DNA of 64,000 nucleotides from Lyophyllum atratum (taxonomy: Eukaryota; Basidiomycota; Agaricomycetes; Agaricales; Lyophyllaceae). Numbering within the stretch: the first letter of the stretch is position 1; each line of letters begins with the position of its first letter. The stretch lies in contig JACGCN010000002.1 in assembly GCA_014905825.1 (NCBI GenBank), positions 1 to 64,000 on the forward strand, written 5' to 3'. Below, one piece after another: positions 1 through 10,545 of the stretch. The notes under the pieces are model-generated. The model did no database searches, was not told the origin of the DNA, and worked only from the letters and a program-made list of their open reading frames with translations. A program made the translations under genes and the position numbers.

Positions 1-316
1 CTCGGTAAGTGTGAACGTACCTGATTTTGATGCTGTTGAACGTCTTCCAACTGTTGATGGGACAGTAAGAAAACTGGGAAAATGTCAGAAAAAAGAACAT
101 ACCAGTAAATGTATGGTTGAAAAAGTTGTCCAGCGTGCTCGAGGCACGGACTTTGGCACTGGGCTTGGGAATCCGCTTGCCTGCGACACGCCTGGCTGGT
201 TCTTTCCCCTTCGAGCCTTGGCCTATTTGAGCAACCTCCGGCAGCGTGTCATCCGACTCAGCGTCTGAGTTGGCAACGATGGGAACGTTGTCACTGAGTG
301 AATTGAGCCATGACAT
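1..316 (-). CDS. 5' part of an unidentified gene, runs off the left edge
   Basis: Not recognised. The start is the ATG at 316, which opens a frame beginning MSWLNSLSDN. Exon 1 (316-103) is rich in Ser, Asp, Lys and Arg and ends near a stretch STLDNFF. A 29-bp gap with a GTATGT donor and a CCCAG acceptor leads to exon 2 (73-21), rich in Gln; phases agree and a further GTACGT donor lies at 20-15. A 29-bp intron is very short, so this junction is weak. The basic run KGKEPARRVAGKR could be a nuclear signal (inference). It is read in the same direction as the decayed zinc-finger gene that ends at 699 and might once have belonged to it. Confidence 0.35.
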   Translation of the reverse strand, partial: MSWLNSLSDNVPIVANSDAESDDTLPEVAQIGQGSKGKEPARRVAGKRIPKPSAKVRASSTLDNFFNHTFTGMFFFLTFSQFSYCPINSWKTFNSIKIRYVHTYR

Positions 317-424
317 GACTTGAGTGGTTTGTTGGATGGTCAGAAAAAATTGAGCAAAGGTTGCCGTCTCACTACTGTAAACCTCTAGTGATCCGGCCGA
401 GATGCCGCGGTTTTCGGCCCGACC

Positions 425-575
425 TTTTGGTTCACGGTTTGAACCCAGTTCTGTACGGTTCCCGAGGACGTTAAGACCTGCAGAACCCAGAACCGAACGT
501 TTGTGCTGGAGGAAGGACTGAACGAGAACTGAACGAGAACCGACGGTTCGGTCCGGCGGTTCGGGGTTCGAACAA
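425..575. repeat. cluster of short GAACCG / CGGTTC motifs in both orientations
   Basis: About ten copies of GAACC(G) or its complement (C)GGTTC are packed into roughly 150 bp, several as facing pairs able to form small hairpins. The stretch lies between the 3' end of the zinc-finger pseudogene (699) and the start of the left-edge gene (316). No ORF explains it. It may be a regulatory or foldback sequence; function unknown. Confidence 0.35.
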
Positions 576-698
576 GGGGCTCCCGGGATTCAAAAATACG
601 AACTAGAGTCGAATTTTTTCCTAAGGCCACGAACCTTGAACCGACCGACCGACATAAGCAGGCACGTGATTTATTTCCTCATTTGGACATATATGACA

Positions 699-2594
699 TC
701 ATTTTCGTGCCACCTTCTTCGCCTTTCCTCCTCCCGACGCCTTGCACGTCCTGCACATCCAGTTCCGAGGGGCAAGCTCAAGACCAATGCAGGTCAGATG
801 CCACTACATGATGTAAAGTAATCAGCATATTTGTAGTGTTGAATTTGTTAATGGACATACCCATTGAGTTTCACAAGCCTCGCGTTTACATTGCACAACA
901 TCCTCCGAGGCCGTATCTGCTGGAACGCCGCACTCACAGTTATTCAGACCATGTATTTCGACGATCTTTCTCTTCCTCTTGCCGCGTCCCGCAACCTCGC
1001 TTGCAATTGTCGAATTCGGGGCAATGTCGGCGGGATCAAGGCGGGATTTCGACTATCTGCGTTCACGTCGTCTTTGTCAGGTGCAGTAGCTTGTACACTC
1101 GGCTCGACTGGGTTTTCAATGGCGCCCTCGCGTTCATCTGTGTCTATATTGTTGATTTCCGGGTTGGCAGACTGCGCTTCCGGCATATCTGGTTTTGATA
1201 GTGCAGTACCCTCTGACATTGGTATGCCCACGCGTGAATCATGTTCGATGACGAACTACAGGTGGTAAGCAAAGTATGAAGCACGCTCAAATGAAAGACT
1301 TACCTTTTCTGAATTCTCGTCGTCATCGTCGTCAGATACTGCAAAGTCCGCGGGATTTACGACGTAATCGACCCCCGAGTAAAAGGAAGCGGCGCCGTCA
1401 ACGTCAATCTCATGCTGTCGTTCTTCCTCTCCCACGTCGTCCTACTCGCTGCTTTCGTTGTCCTCTTCTGCGTCCTCGTCACTAGCATGCGCGTCGCCGT
1501 CGTCACCGTCGACCTCTCTTGCTGCCGTAGTTGGCAATGGTGCGCTAAAATCGAGCCTCAGAACGACAGTCGACAACTGCAGGATCAATCAAGTTGCGGC
1601 TTACCTTGCTGGGATTCCAGCTCTGTGGGCATCCGAAACAACCAAAGCTGGTATGTTTGTCTTCTTCTTCCTTTTCACAACGACACGCTGATGCTTTCTC
1701 CATATCTCCTTCATTGCAGCCTTTTCGAAATTCGAGATCCCCCAATGTCGTTTGTGGTTGGTGGTATCGACTTGTCATGGACACGGCGGTAGTGCTCCTC
1801 TAGGTTATATCGCCAGACCGCGGGCTCCTTCCCTTTGCAGGATGGGCACTTGATTGGGACATTTGAGCAAGGGGCTGTCTGGGTTGATACAGCAGCGACA
1901 CCATATGAGAAGGTGAGTTTGATAGGACACGTTGTGCGTTCATCGTCGATCTTCGGCTTACCCTGTGCACCTCTTCCTTTTGTCAGATAGTAAAGGCAGA
2001 GTGCACCTGGACGAAGGCAGCAACCACAGGGTTCATCGGTACGTGGGACATTTTTATTGTAGAGAATGTGTGCGCCAATATGTTCGAGAATTCGCTGACC
2101 GTGCTCTACCTCTGATTGTCGTTGACAGAGGAATGCTGCTTTGCCTGTAGCTCATATATTAGATGTGAGATGAATTCTCGAATCTCGAGAGACTCATGGT
2201 ACGTACCTAGTCGTTCACGGTACGGATATTCCTTCTGAACAGTCATCTTTGGGACAGACTTGAGCTCCGAAGAAGACAGAGACTGGAAGATGCTTGCTGC
2301 TAGGGCGACAAGAACACGACTATCGAGGAGATAGAATGTCTTCTCGCGCACAGACTTCGGTGTGGAGGTGTCGGGATTGATAGGTTGTATTAGACTGCCC
2401 GGAACTGTAAATGACCTTTCAGAAAGCATTCGGTATGTTCGCCAGTCCGATTTCAAGGTGGGGTCATCTGTTGAATCGGTTGCGCGTAGGCCTAGAAGTT
2501 GATACGACACGGTTATTCGAGACGATGGCAACTTTTGGTGGGTAGGTAGTTTTTGGGTAGGTTTCAAATAAAATCGTGGTTTGTTTCGCAGCAA
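699..2594 (-). pseudogene. decayed C2H2 + PHD-type zinc-finger protein gene
   Basis: Read from right to left this region encodes a protein with several cysteine clusters. The exon ending at 2207 joins across a GT-AG intron (2206-2145) to a frame with EPCGCCLRPGALC, then C-x2-C-x14-H-x4-H in a context PAVWRYNLEEHYRRVH (about 1,860-1,790). An acidic segment follows, and last a PHD-like finger: CECG, then VVQCKREACETQWW, HLTC and WMCRTC, with a basic tail and a stop at 699. I recall this order (atypical C2H2, acidic linker, C-terminal PHD) from unnamed Agaricomycete proteins; the family name is not known to me. The copy is broken: the frame changes near 1,720-1,730, an in-frame TAG lies at 1442-1444 in the acidic part, and the frame changes again just before the PHD finger (near 945-960). 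The 5' end beyond 2,594 is unresolved. Confidence 0.6.
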
Positions 2595-2922
2595 TTCCGG
2601 GTGTCTAACTGAGTGTTTTTGGAGCGCATGGGGGCATAACCTGTTACGGATAGTATTCAGTCGACGTATGGGAACGACTGATTGTATTGTAGTACCTATT
2701 ACGGATAGAACTAAACTAGAAGTGACCTACCCAATACTCCCCAGAAAAAACAACACTCAACCCTAACCCTAATGATTTTGGAATATACCTTAACCCATGT
2801 TGATATATATAGGGTTAGACCCATATTAGTTGATTTATCAATATTGATCCATATGATCATTTCCATCTATCAAGTAAATCATCAAACAACATATATCGAT
2901 ACTTATATCACGCGGTGTGTTT
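2595..2922. other. AT-rich stretch with two telomere-type repeats
   Basis: No gene seen. The run CCCTAACCCTAA at 2761-2772 is two units of the common fungal telomere repeat, and TAGGGTTAG occurs in the opposite sense about 45 bp downstream. Two units are too few to indicate a chromosome end; an interstitial remnant or chance is likely. Confidence 0.4.
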
Positions 2923-3590
2923 CCCCGCGACCTTGGAATAGAAAGGTCGCGGGTGTGGCCCGCGACTTTGGAATGCCGAGATCGCGGCGTGACTTACTAT
3001 TGTGATTACAGGTTTATGCTTCGCAATCCCCAACTTGAGACAAGCAATATAACCCATCGTATATTGTTGTAATATATACATTGGCCTGTAATGTGTGGGT
3101 TCACGGGTCTGGTGGTTGAATCGTTCATTCACAATTCAACACCGCGACCTTGCTTTTCCTAAGTCGCGGTCATCGTATTGTAGTGCGAGTGTGTAGACCC
3201 GCGACCTTGTATCTTCTAAGTCGCGGTCACCTTCCCGATTGGGACGCCCTAAGGCGCCCTAAGCCTGAACATTTGCTGTTGCTGTTTCTATAGAATTTTA
3301 CAAAGTCGCGGCCACCGCCGAAGTGTCCGGTCGATTATTATGTCCGACGTCAGAGGATGGGCCGCGACATTCTTAAAACAGAGGTCGCGGCTCCATTTGG
3401 CGGGATGTAACACATAGCCATGTCAAGATGTTTTGACCGCGACCTTGATTTTACAAAGTCGCGGTCATTTGTCTTGGCTCTTGTTATAGCCGCGACTTCG
3501 TGTATTCCAGGTCGCGGTAACTTACCAAATTGGCATGCCCTAAGGCGCCCTAAGCCTGAACATTTGCTGTTGCTGTTTCTATAGAATAAG
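2923..3590. repeat. cluster of CCGCGAC...GTCGCGG hairpins with a duplicated 51-bp unit
   Basis: At least six inverted repeats share the arm (T)GACCGCGAC / GTCGCGGTC(A) with short AT-rich loops: 2924-2953 (10-bp perfect stem), 3141-3170, 3197-3229, 3361-3391, 3434-3467 (10-bp perfect stem) and 3489-3518; a further imperfect one covers about 2958-2988. Two 51-bp copies of an unrelated sequence, GCCCTAAGGCGCCCTAAGCC... to ...TATAGAAT, lie at 3246-3296 and 3537-3587, each just downstream of a hairpin. There is no ORF of note. One isolated arm of the same type (CCGCGACTTTG) recurs near 62,082. The nature is unknown: a dispersed palindromic repeat family, a foldback element or a structured RNA are all possible. 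Confidence 0.7.
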
Positions 3591-3891
3591 CGAGGTGATT
3601 ACATAGAAAAGGTAAAGATGATCAATGAAAACACAAATAGGACTTACCTGAGGCAGCTGGCGGCTCCATGGTGTTCCTGAAGAACGGTACACGACGAGGA
3701 GGCGATGGAGAGAGAAATGGAGAGCCCGGATCCGCAGGCGGGCCGTTGAAGCCTTCGCCCTTGGGACCAAACAGTGACAACACTGATCATCGCGATAAGA
3801 TATTAACCTACCTCAAGGCTCGAGAACAGGCGTCTATCATGTAAACATGGATCGTCTGGGATCGAACAAGTGATTCCTCCTCCTCCTCACG

Positions 3892-5126
3892 ATGTCAGCC
3901 TCTGCGTCAGACTCGAACAACACTCAGGACTCTCTGGCGGCGGAACAGGCGCATCAGGTCCCCGAGGAGATCAAAGTTATTGGTCTCGTGACTGTGCCCT
4001 TTCTCACGCACTCTGAAACCTTTCCGTCATCGACCGCGTTGCTTGACGTGGTCGCACTTTGCATTGCAAACCTTACAGCTGCTTATCCGACCGTCTTCGA
4101 GGAACCTCTCGAGGCCTTAGACTGGTCTTTCTCGTACCGTAAGCCCTCTCTTTTATATTTCTAGCTGAAGCAGTTTTGATATTTGTTTTAGCCATGCTCA
4201 CTAATGGCGATGGTCCCATCGGTCAGCTCAGCCGGGATCACCAATTCAAGAACCCGGTTGTATTGCGGTTCGAGTTAGCGCGGGCGCCTGAAAAGGCAAG
4301 CCTCGTCCACACCATGGCCGAGCGCACCAGATCTGTGTTGCGCAAGAATCTGGTGCTGGAGGAGAAGTTGGAGAAATTGAACGGTACGTGATCCTTATCC
4401 CTCTCTTGCGTGTACAGCGTCTCACATCCACCCATTGGAAAGCGACCTGCCCAGCCCCAAGTCCCGCCAATGCCAAGATGGATGACATCGTCGCCAGACT
4501 CGACGCGCTGACGACAGCGTTCGCCGAGGAGAAGTCAAAGAACGCCGACCTGGAGGCCCGCATGGACGATTTCAACCGGAAGAACGCCGACCTGAAGTCA
4601 AAGAACGCCGACCTGGAGGCCCGCATGGACGATTTCAACCGGAAGAATAGCGCCTTGACGGACAGGGTAGATGGGCTGGAGAATGAGAATATCGAGTTGA
4701 AGGCCGAGGTCCAGCGGGTACGTCATTTATTGGCCGAATTAAGTTTTCGTCTCAACCCCGTTGCCGTCCTAGCACACCCCCGTACTCCATGCGCTTCACC
4801 GCCGGGTGGTCCTCGACCGCGCCAAGGAGATGCTCTTGGATGACTGTACCCTTGCTCGACAGGTCTTCCCCAACGCGCAGGCCGCCATCACCGCCGTCCG
4901 CAACTCCTGCAGTGCTCGCGGCGTCACTCGCCTGTCTGGTCCAGCTCTGGAGATGGTCTTCGCACCTGGGGTGATACGCGCCAAGGGCAATTCAGCGGCC
5001 CATACGGCGAGCCCGAACGACGTCAGCCTCGCCGTTCTCGGGTCAGACCTGCCGCCCGCGCAGCAAAAGATGCTCGGCGAGATCTACAAGTACGTTTACG
5101 ACAAGGAGCCCAGTTTAGATCTTTAG
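3892..5126 (+). CDS. coiled-coil protein with a tandem 21-residue duplication, function unknown
   Basis: Four exons (3892-4138, 4192-4383, 4455-4717, 4773-5126) give 351 residues; phases 1, 1 and 0 close exactly. No catalytic domain is recognised. The N-terminal half is acidic with some hydrophobic stretches (IKVIGLVTVPFL). Residues of about 125-235 are a strong coiled coil rich in Lys, Asp, Glu, Asn and Leu. In it a 63-bp unit (4531-4593) is repeated directly with no change seen (from 4594), adding 21 residues, that is three heptads, containing SKNADLEARMDDFNRKN. The C-terminal exon is globular-looking (VVLDRAKEMLLDDC, GEIYKYVYDKE). The likely role is oligomerisation or scaffolding (inference). 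The gene converges on the minus-strand zinc-finger gene ending at 5,872. The start is the first ATG in a long frame and has no good alternative. Confidence 0.75.
4531..4651 (+). repeat. perfect 63-bp in-frame tandem duplication in a coiled coil
   Basis: Unit 1 is 4531-4593 and unit 2 starts at 4594; identity runs to about 4647, where the second copy diverges (AACGCC against AATAGC). The period of 63 bp is 21 codons, three heptads, so the coiled coil register is kept. The near-identity at synonymous sites indicates a recent event or ongoing repeat-length change. Confidence 0.85.
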
Positions 5127-5871
5127 ATGGCAGTGTTTGATGTACAACCATTATATCGATCAATGACTCGTTTCGTGTTTGGAGTGCGAACGATCTGTTC
5201 AAAGACATTTAGGGTATAAGAAATATATGTACATGCTGGAGAGACCTTGACCGTCACTGTTCCCCGTTGTTGCTGCGAAGAAAAGTTCGGCCCGTACTCT
5301 CGTCTTGTGACTACGCTGCTAAATCGAAACAAGTCGCTCATTATCATCGCACCCGTTCCTCGCCAGGCATCTCGGCCATCTTCTCGGGAGTCCACAGATT
5401 GAAGATTGCACTGATACAGAGACAAGCACCAACAAGCGCTGCGAGCGCCGAACGCCTCTCGATCTCGTCGCCACACCAAAAGACTCGCATCCAACTAAGC
5501 ACACGTCAAAATGCGCAGCGGGTATGAAAATATTACAATCTATCCTGACAAGTGATAACGCACACCACAACCAAAAGTCGTGCATGTGCATATGTACTTT
5601 TAACTTTTTCCTGGAGAACATGGGGCGGGGAGGGGGACATGGTACAGCGTAATGCGGGAAAGAGACAAGACAAGAGTGTAGGGGGGTATCATCGGGGGTG
5701 GATCGGCGTGTCCATAGATACGATAGCGACGAGCAGCAACGACGAGACGAGACAAGAGGCAAAAGAAAAAAGAAAAGACAAAAACGCAGGGAGAACGGAG
5801 CACAAAGACACCCACGATCCATCCACCAATCCTCCTCCATCCGAACAAAAAACGACCCGAAAAAAACATCC
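5127..5871. other. convergent intergenic stretch
   Basis: This lies between the 3' ends of the coiled-coil gene (stop at 5126) and the GATA-like gene (stop at 5872). Long overlapping open frames on both strands here reflect low-complexity composition, not genes. It probably holds both 3' UTRs. No other feature seen. Confidence 0.5.
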
Positions 5872-6487
5872 TCACCCCTCAGCTTTCCCTCCACCCCCAG
5901 ACGAACTACTATTCGCCTCCGCCGCATCCACCGCCTCCAAAAGGTCCAACTCCGCATCTCCCTCCCCCTCCCCATCCACCTCCATCAAACCCCGTCTCCC
6001 CCCCTTCCCACCACTCACACTGGCCGCATCCTCGCCCACCCCGACCAACCCCTCAATCTCAGCCTCAATCTCCGCCTCCGCATCCTCCTCCTCGTCCCCA
6101 TCCGCATCCACATCCATCACCTCGCCCACCCCGGGCGAGGTTGTCTTCCCCCCTCCCCTCCCCAGCGGCGACACCTTCTTCTCTACTCCCACCGATCCAA
6201 GACCCACAACAGGTGTTCCCCGCCGCGCCCCGTTGCGTGAACTCGAACGGCTCCCCGCTCCTCCGCGCGGAACAGCCGACGTAGGAATATCATCCTCCAT
6301 CTCCCTCAGCGCCGCGATCGCAGGCCCCGGGCTCGTCGGCGCGCGTCTCTGGTTCTGATGCTCGACCGTACGCGCAGAGGACACCGTGAACTGGGAATGG
6401 GTCTGGGTGTGCGTCTGGTTATGGTTGTGCGAGTGGGCGGGCATGGTGTCGGTGCGGTGGATGGGGGCGTGATGAGACTGCGACTGA

Positions 6488-6518
<31 letters not shown>

Positions 6519-8562
6519 AGAGCGAATGCGCGCGCTGAGGCATCTGCTGTAACTGCGCCAAGCTACTCGCGCTCGCCAACTGCTGCTGCTGTTGCTGCTG
6601 CGCCATCGCCTGACTCTCAAGCGTCCCCCTCCTCTCCACCCTCTTCATCTTCTTCCTACACCTACGTTCCAACGCACATTAGCCTCTCTCAACCTTAGCA
6701 AAAGATCGAAAGGACATACCGATCACACACCGTCCCAGGCCCCATGGGCCCCGGCCCCCACTTCTCCACACACTTCCCATCCTTATACCGTCCAGGCATC
6801 CCACACTGCCGACATATCCTCTGTCCCTGCTCGTTCGTCGCGGGGTACGTCGTCCCGACTCCGCCACCGGGTCCCGTCGAGCCTTCTGCAGGCGCAGCCG
6901 TCGTAGCCGTCGACACAATCGCAGGCGACGACACCGCTAAGAAAAAACCAACACGTCGTCAGTACCTCAAATCGAATCGACATGATGGAGAAAAGAACGT
7001 ACCCCCTCCCCCAAACTTGGCCTTCTTAACCGGCGCACCCGTAACAGGCGGCGCGAAAATATGCGTCTGGAACTCCCTCGCCTGCCCCGGCTGCGCGAGG
7101 GGTTCCGCACCAGAAGTCCCAGCAGTCGAAGGTCGCGCGGGGCCCATAACGACCGTCTTAGTCGTCCCATCGAAGTCACCCGCCGTATACGCTCTGCGGA
7201 CGTGCTGCCCCTGCCCCTGGTCGTGCTCAAAGGGATGATGCTGGTGCTGATGCTGTGGCTGAGGAGGAGGGTATATTTGGGCGTGGGAGTGGGCGGGCGA
7301 GGGGATGGTGCGGTGGGTGTGGGACACGTGTTCGTCGCGTCTGGATCGGCGGCGGGAGTGGTGGTGGTGCAAGGGCACGCCGAGGTTTTGGTGTTGTTGT
7401 TGTGGCTGCTGCTGCTGTTGGGGATGGTGCTGCATCTCGCCGTTCCCGTTCCCGTTAGGCTGCACGCCGTCCGTGGCTTGGAGGAGCATCTCGTCGACAC
7501 TGAGGGATGAGGAGGAGGAGCGGGAAGAGGAGCGGGATTGGCGGGAGTGGGAGCGGGAGCCGGGGCGGTGGTGGGTTGGGTTTGAGTGGCGGTGGTGACG
7601 CGGAGGGTGGAGGTGGGAGGAGGAGAGGGTGGTGGAGAGGGGCTTCGAGGTGAGGTGGTGTTCGCCTGGAGGGAGGATCATGCGTGGCGTGGATAATAGC
7701 TGCAGTTGCGAGTAGTTTCGTGCCTGCTCGACATACATCGTGTTCTGGGACCAATAAGTATCAGAAAAAATAAATAAACAAAGAAACTTACTGGATCGTA
7801 ATCTCCCCTTGACCGTTTATTCGGCGGCTGTCCATACGCATCGACGCTCGGCGTTCTCGGGCGCCTCGACCCCGTAGCATTAGGATGCGGAGGCAACGGT
7901 AATCCCGGAAACGGACCCGGCGTCGCAAACACCCTCCCCCTATGCCTCCCCCCTCCCATCCCCGGCACACTCCCCAACACAAGCTGCCCCCCTCCCTCCT
8001 GCACCACCCTCGCAAACCCCATCCGCGCATCCAGAGCAGCCGTGTCCAGCTGCGCGAGGTGCTGGTTCAGCTGTGTCCACCCATCCGTGAGCGCAGCGCG
8101 CCGAGCCTCCGCCTCGTCCCTTGCCATCTCCGCACGCGTGGCACGTTCCTCGTAGGCCTGTATGATCGCCGCTGCCTCGTCCGCGGGTGAAAGGGGCGAG
8201 GGGTGGGTCGGGGAGGTGGTGCTGGGGTCGGTGGGGGGGAGGGAGCGGAGCGTCTGCAGAGACGACGCCAGCCTCTCCGCCTTTTCAGTACGTTTGCGCA
8301 GCGCCGTCACCTCTCTTCGGAGCGCCTCGATGTCCCCATAGGCCTCTGCCAGCAGCGTCGCCAGCCCCGCCGGTGTGTTTCGTGGTCGAGGAGGAGGACG
8401 GCGGGGGCGGGGGCAGGGGCGGGGAGCGGAGGGCATTGTGTGTTGTGGTCGAGCTGGTGGTGGTCTCAGGGGAGACAGACATGCAGACTCAGATGATGAT
8501 GGGGGGCAGGCGGGAAAAGCATTTCCGTGGGGTCGCCCCGAAGGGTTCATATCCAAATCCAA
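5872..8562 (-). CDS. GATA-like zinc-finger protein with coiled coil and glutamine-rich regions
   Basis: Four exons (8562-7792, 7744-7003, 6936-6720, 6661-5872) sum to 2,520 bp, 839 residues, with all phases in agreement. Order: Pro-rich N terminus; a coiled coil (about 60-180, EALRREVTALRKRTEKAE); a Ser/Arg and His/Gln-rich linker; a cysteine module at about 546-578, CRQCG...KCVEKWGPGPMGPGTVCDRC; then poly-Gln, an SQ dipeptide run, and an acidic Gly-rich tail. The W-GP-GP-xx-VC-x2-C part matches GATA fingers (W-x-GP-x-GP-x-LC-x2-C), but the loop between the two CxxC pairs is about 25 residues, longer than the usual 17-18, with an extra Cys. It is probably a nuclear DNA-binding or chromatin regulator (inference). 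The start at 8562 is the longest; an ATG at 8436, just before the compact coding part, would shorten it by 42 residues. Confidence 0.8.
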
Positions 8563-9676
8563 GACCTCGGGTCGACCTGTGCCCCTCTATTTTTTTTCGC
8601 CTTGTTTTCGTTCCTTTCGGCCGCTTTTTCGCTGGATCGGGACAGCTCCGGAGTCGGGGCCGCCGTTCCGGGCATCACGCGCGCATAGGGTTGAACAACA
8701 CGAGGCGCGAGAGGACCCCGGGAACACCCATCGCGAGAAGCGTGTCATGGGCTATCCCCTCGGATCGCGCTAGAGGGAGGTGGTAAGCACCCTCGTCCTG
8801 CGGAATCACAATGCCTCGTGTGAGGAGCACCCTATGCCCTGGACCGAATCCCGCTCCCGGTGCACACCCGTTCCAGCGTGTCGCGCACAGCCTCGTCATC
8901 GACAACCTCCTACCGCCGCCGATGCTTATCCTCGAGGTACATCTTCTCGTGCATAGCTCTGGTCTTTGCTAATAGAATTCCGACAGCCTTCACTACCTTT
9001 CGAAAATACATCTTGCACACTTCTTCACAAGCTAACACAAGGTCGAGTACACCTTGGCGAAACTCTTCATCTTTTCACGCCAACCTCGTATTCGGCTCTT
9101 CATTACCGATCACCGTGAAGTGTCACACATCCGCCTCCTATACCCGCCGCAAGCGTCGTTGCCTACGTTCATCCACGAACGCCCGATCCTCGAATCGTAC
9201 GATAGCTATATTTCTCTCAAAACCCTTGCATGCACCAACAACGATGTAGCCCAGTCATCTACACCTTGACGTCGTGGCTATGGAACATGGGCCTCGTTCT
9301 GGATTGACTATAACCCACCGGCAGCATCTTACCGTTTTTCCCTCCATATCTCGTGTTTTCGACGCGCGATTTTCTTTCCAGAGATGCAGGGTGTCAAAGC
9401 TTAGGCTAGGTGTGTCCCCTCGAACGCCTCGCTTTCTCATAGACTTACGTCGTTTAGAGCGGGGGTCACATTTCTCCAGACATATATAGCCAAGACCGTC
9501 GCCGAATCATACCGCAACCAACATGAGTCGGATATACACTACCCACCGCATGTCGTGCTACGTTCCACATTCGGTATGACATGCATTCGTCACGATCCGA
9601 TGCTTTATCGTGCGTACGTCCGAGCGCGGGTCGTACACTCACCTCCAGAGGTACGTCACATCTCTCCCGTCATCCG
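8563..9676. other. upstream region of the GATA-like gene, no further gene supported
   Basis: A T-rich tract near 8,588-8,625 may be part of the promoter of the minus-strand gene. A minus-strand frame at 8905-8675 and plus-strand frames near 8,810-9,250 lack recognisable domains and convincing splice structure, so I annotate none of them. Confidence 0.4.
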
Positions 9677-10222
9677 TGCTGTTTGCGATCGAGACTCACG
9701 GATATCCTCTCATCTAGATTAAATCGACACATCGAAACATCAGGTCATTCCGTTAACGCTGAGCCACGTCCCGTAGGACTCAAGTCAAACTCAAGTTTTG
9801 TTGGACAAGGTACGAATAACGGTTCGCTTGACGTCTCTCCCATCCACCAACTTACCCGATTTCGAAACGTTAGTCGGTGGCGTCTCTCGTCGCACGCATA
9901 TCCTTATCCAGTACACATCCGTCGACGACGTCGTCGCGCCTCTGGTGTCATGGTGTCATGTCGTTTTCCACGGAGACCCTCGTATATCCTCTCATTCAGA
10001 TATAAATCGACACATCGAAACATCAGGTTATTCCTTAACGTCGAGCCACGTCCCCTGGGACCCAAGCTTCGTTGGACAAGGTACGAATAACGGTTCCATC
10101 GCCGTCTTTCCAACCCACCGACTGACCCGATTTCGAAACGATAGTCGATCGCGTCTCTCGTAGCCCGCCTATCCTTATCCAGTGCACATATAGTCGTCGT
10201 CGTCGCGCCTCAAGCGGTCATG
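9677..10222. repeat. diverged tandem duplication, unit about 270 bp
   Basis: Two copies in direct orientation (about 9,677-9,951 and 9,961-10,222). Shared blocks include ATATCCTCTCAT, AAATCGACACATCGAAACAT, GGACAAGGTACGAATAACGG, CCGATTTCGAAACG and TATCCTTATCCAGT. Small indels separate the copies. No coding frame is kept across both, so this is duplicated non-coding DNA. Confidence 0.7.
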
Positions 10223-10545
10223 GTACCGTATATACACCGCCAGCTTCGTTCCCGAAAGCGCAACCTTCGACCTGGAACGGAACACGGCGTCTCGACTTGA
10301 TGTCCCCCTCGGTACGCGTCCACCCTTATTGTTTCCTTCAAACCGAACACTCATAATTCTAGCAGAGATAATTCCATCGGCATCGTGTAGTACACGTCTC
10401 ACGCCGAAGTCCTCCCTGCGCATCGTATCGCGTCTGGGTGCTCTTTGCTCATCGACCTAAAGTTCGGGATTCTCAGTACCGTATCAGGTATGTGGACAAT
10501 TCTCCGAACGCATAGTTGCTTAACCAACTGACACCGCCAACCACC

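Noticed and set aside
2923..3590. CRISPR-like array
   Set aside because: The repeats are palindromic pairs with irregular spacing in a eukaryotic genome; no uniform spacers.
5319..6358. Long overlapping ORFs on both strands (218, 268 and 180 codons)
   Set aside because: They are antisense or out-of-frame shadows of the low-complexity 3' exon of the GATA-like gene.
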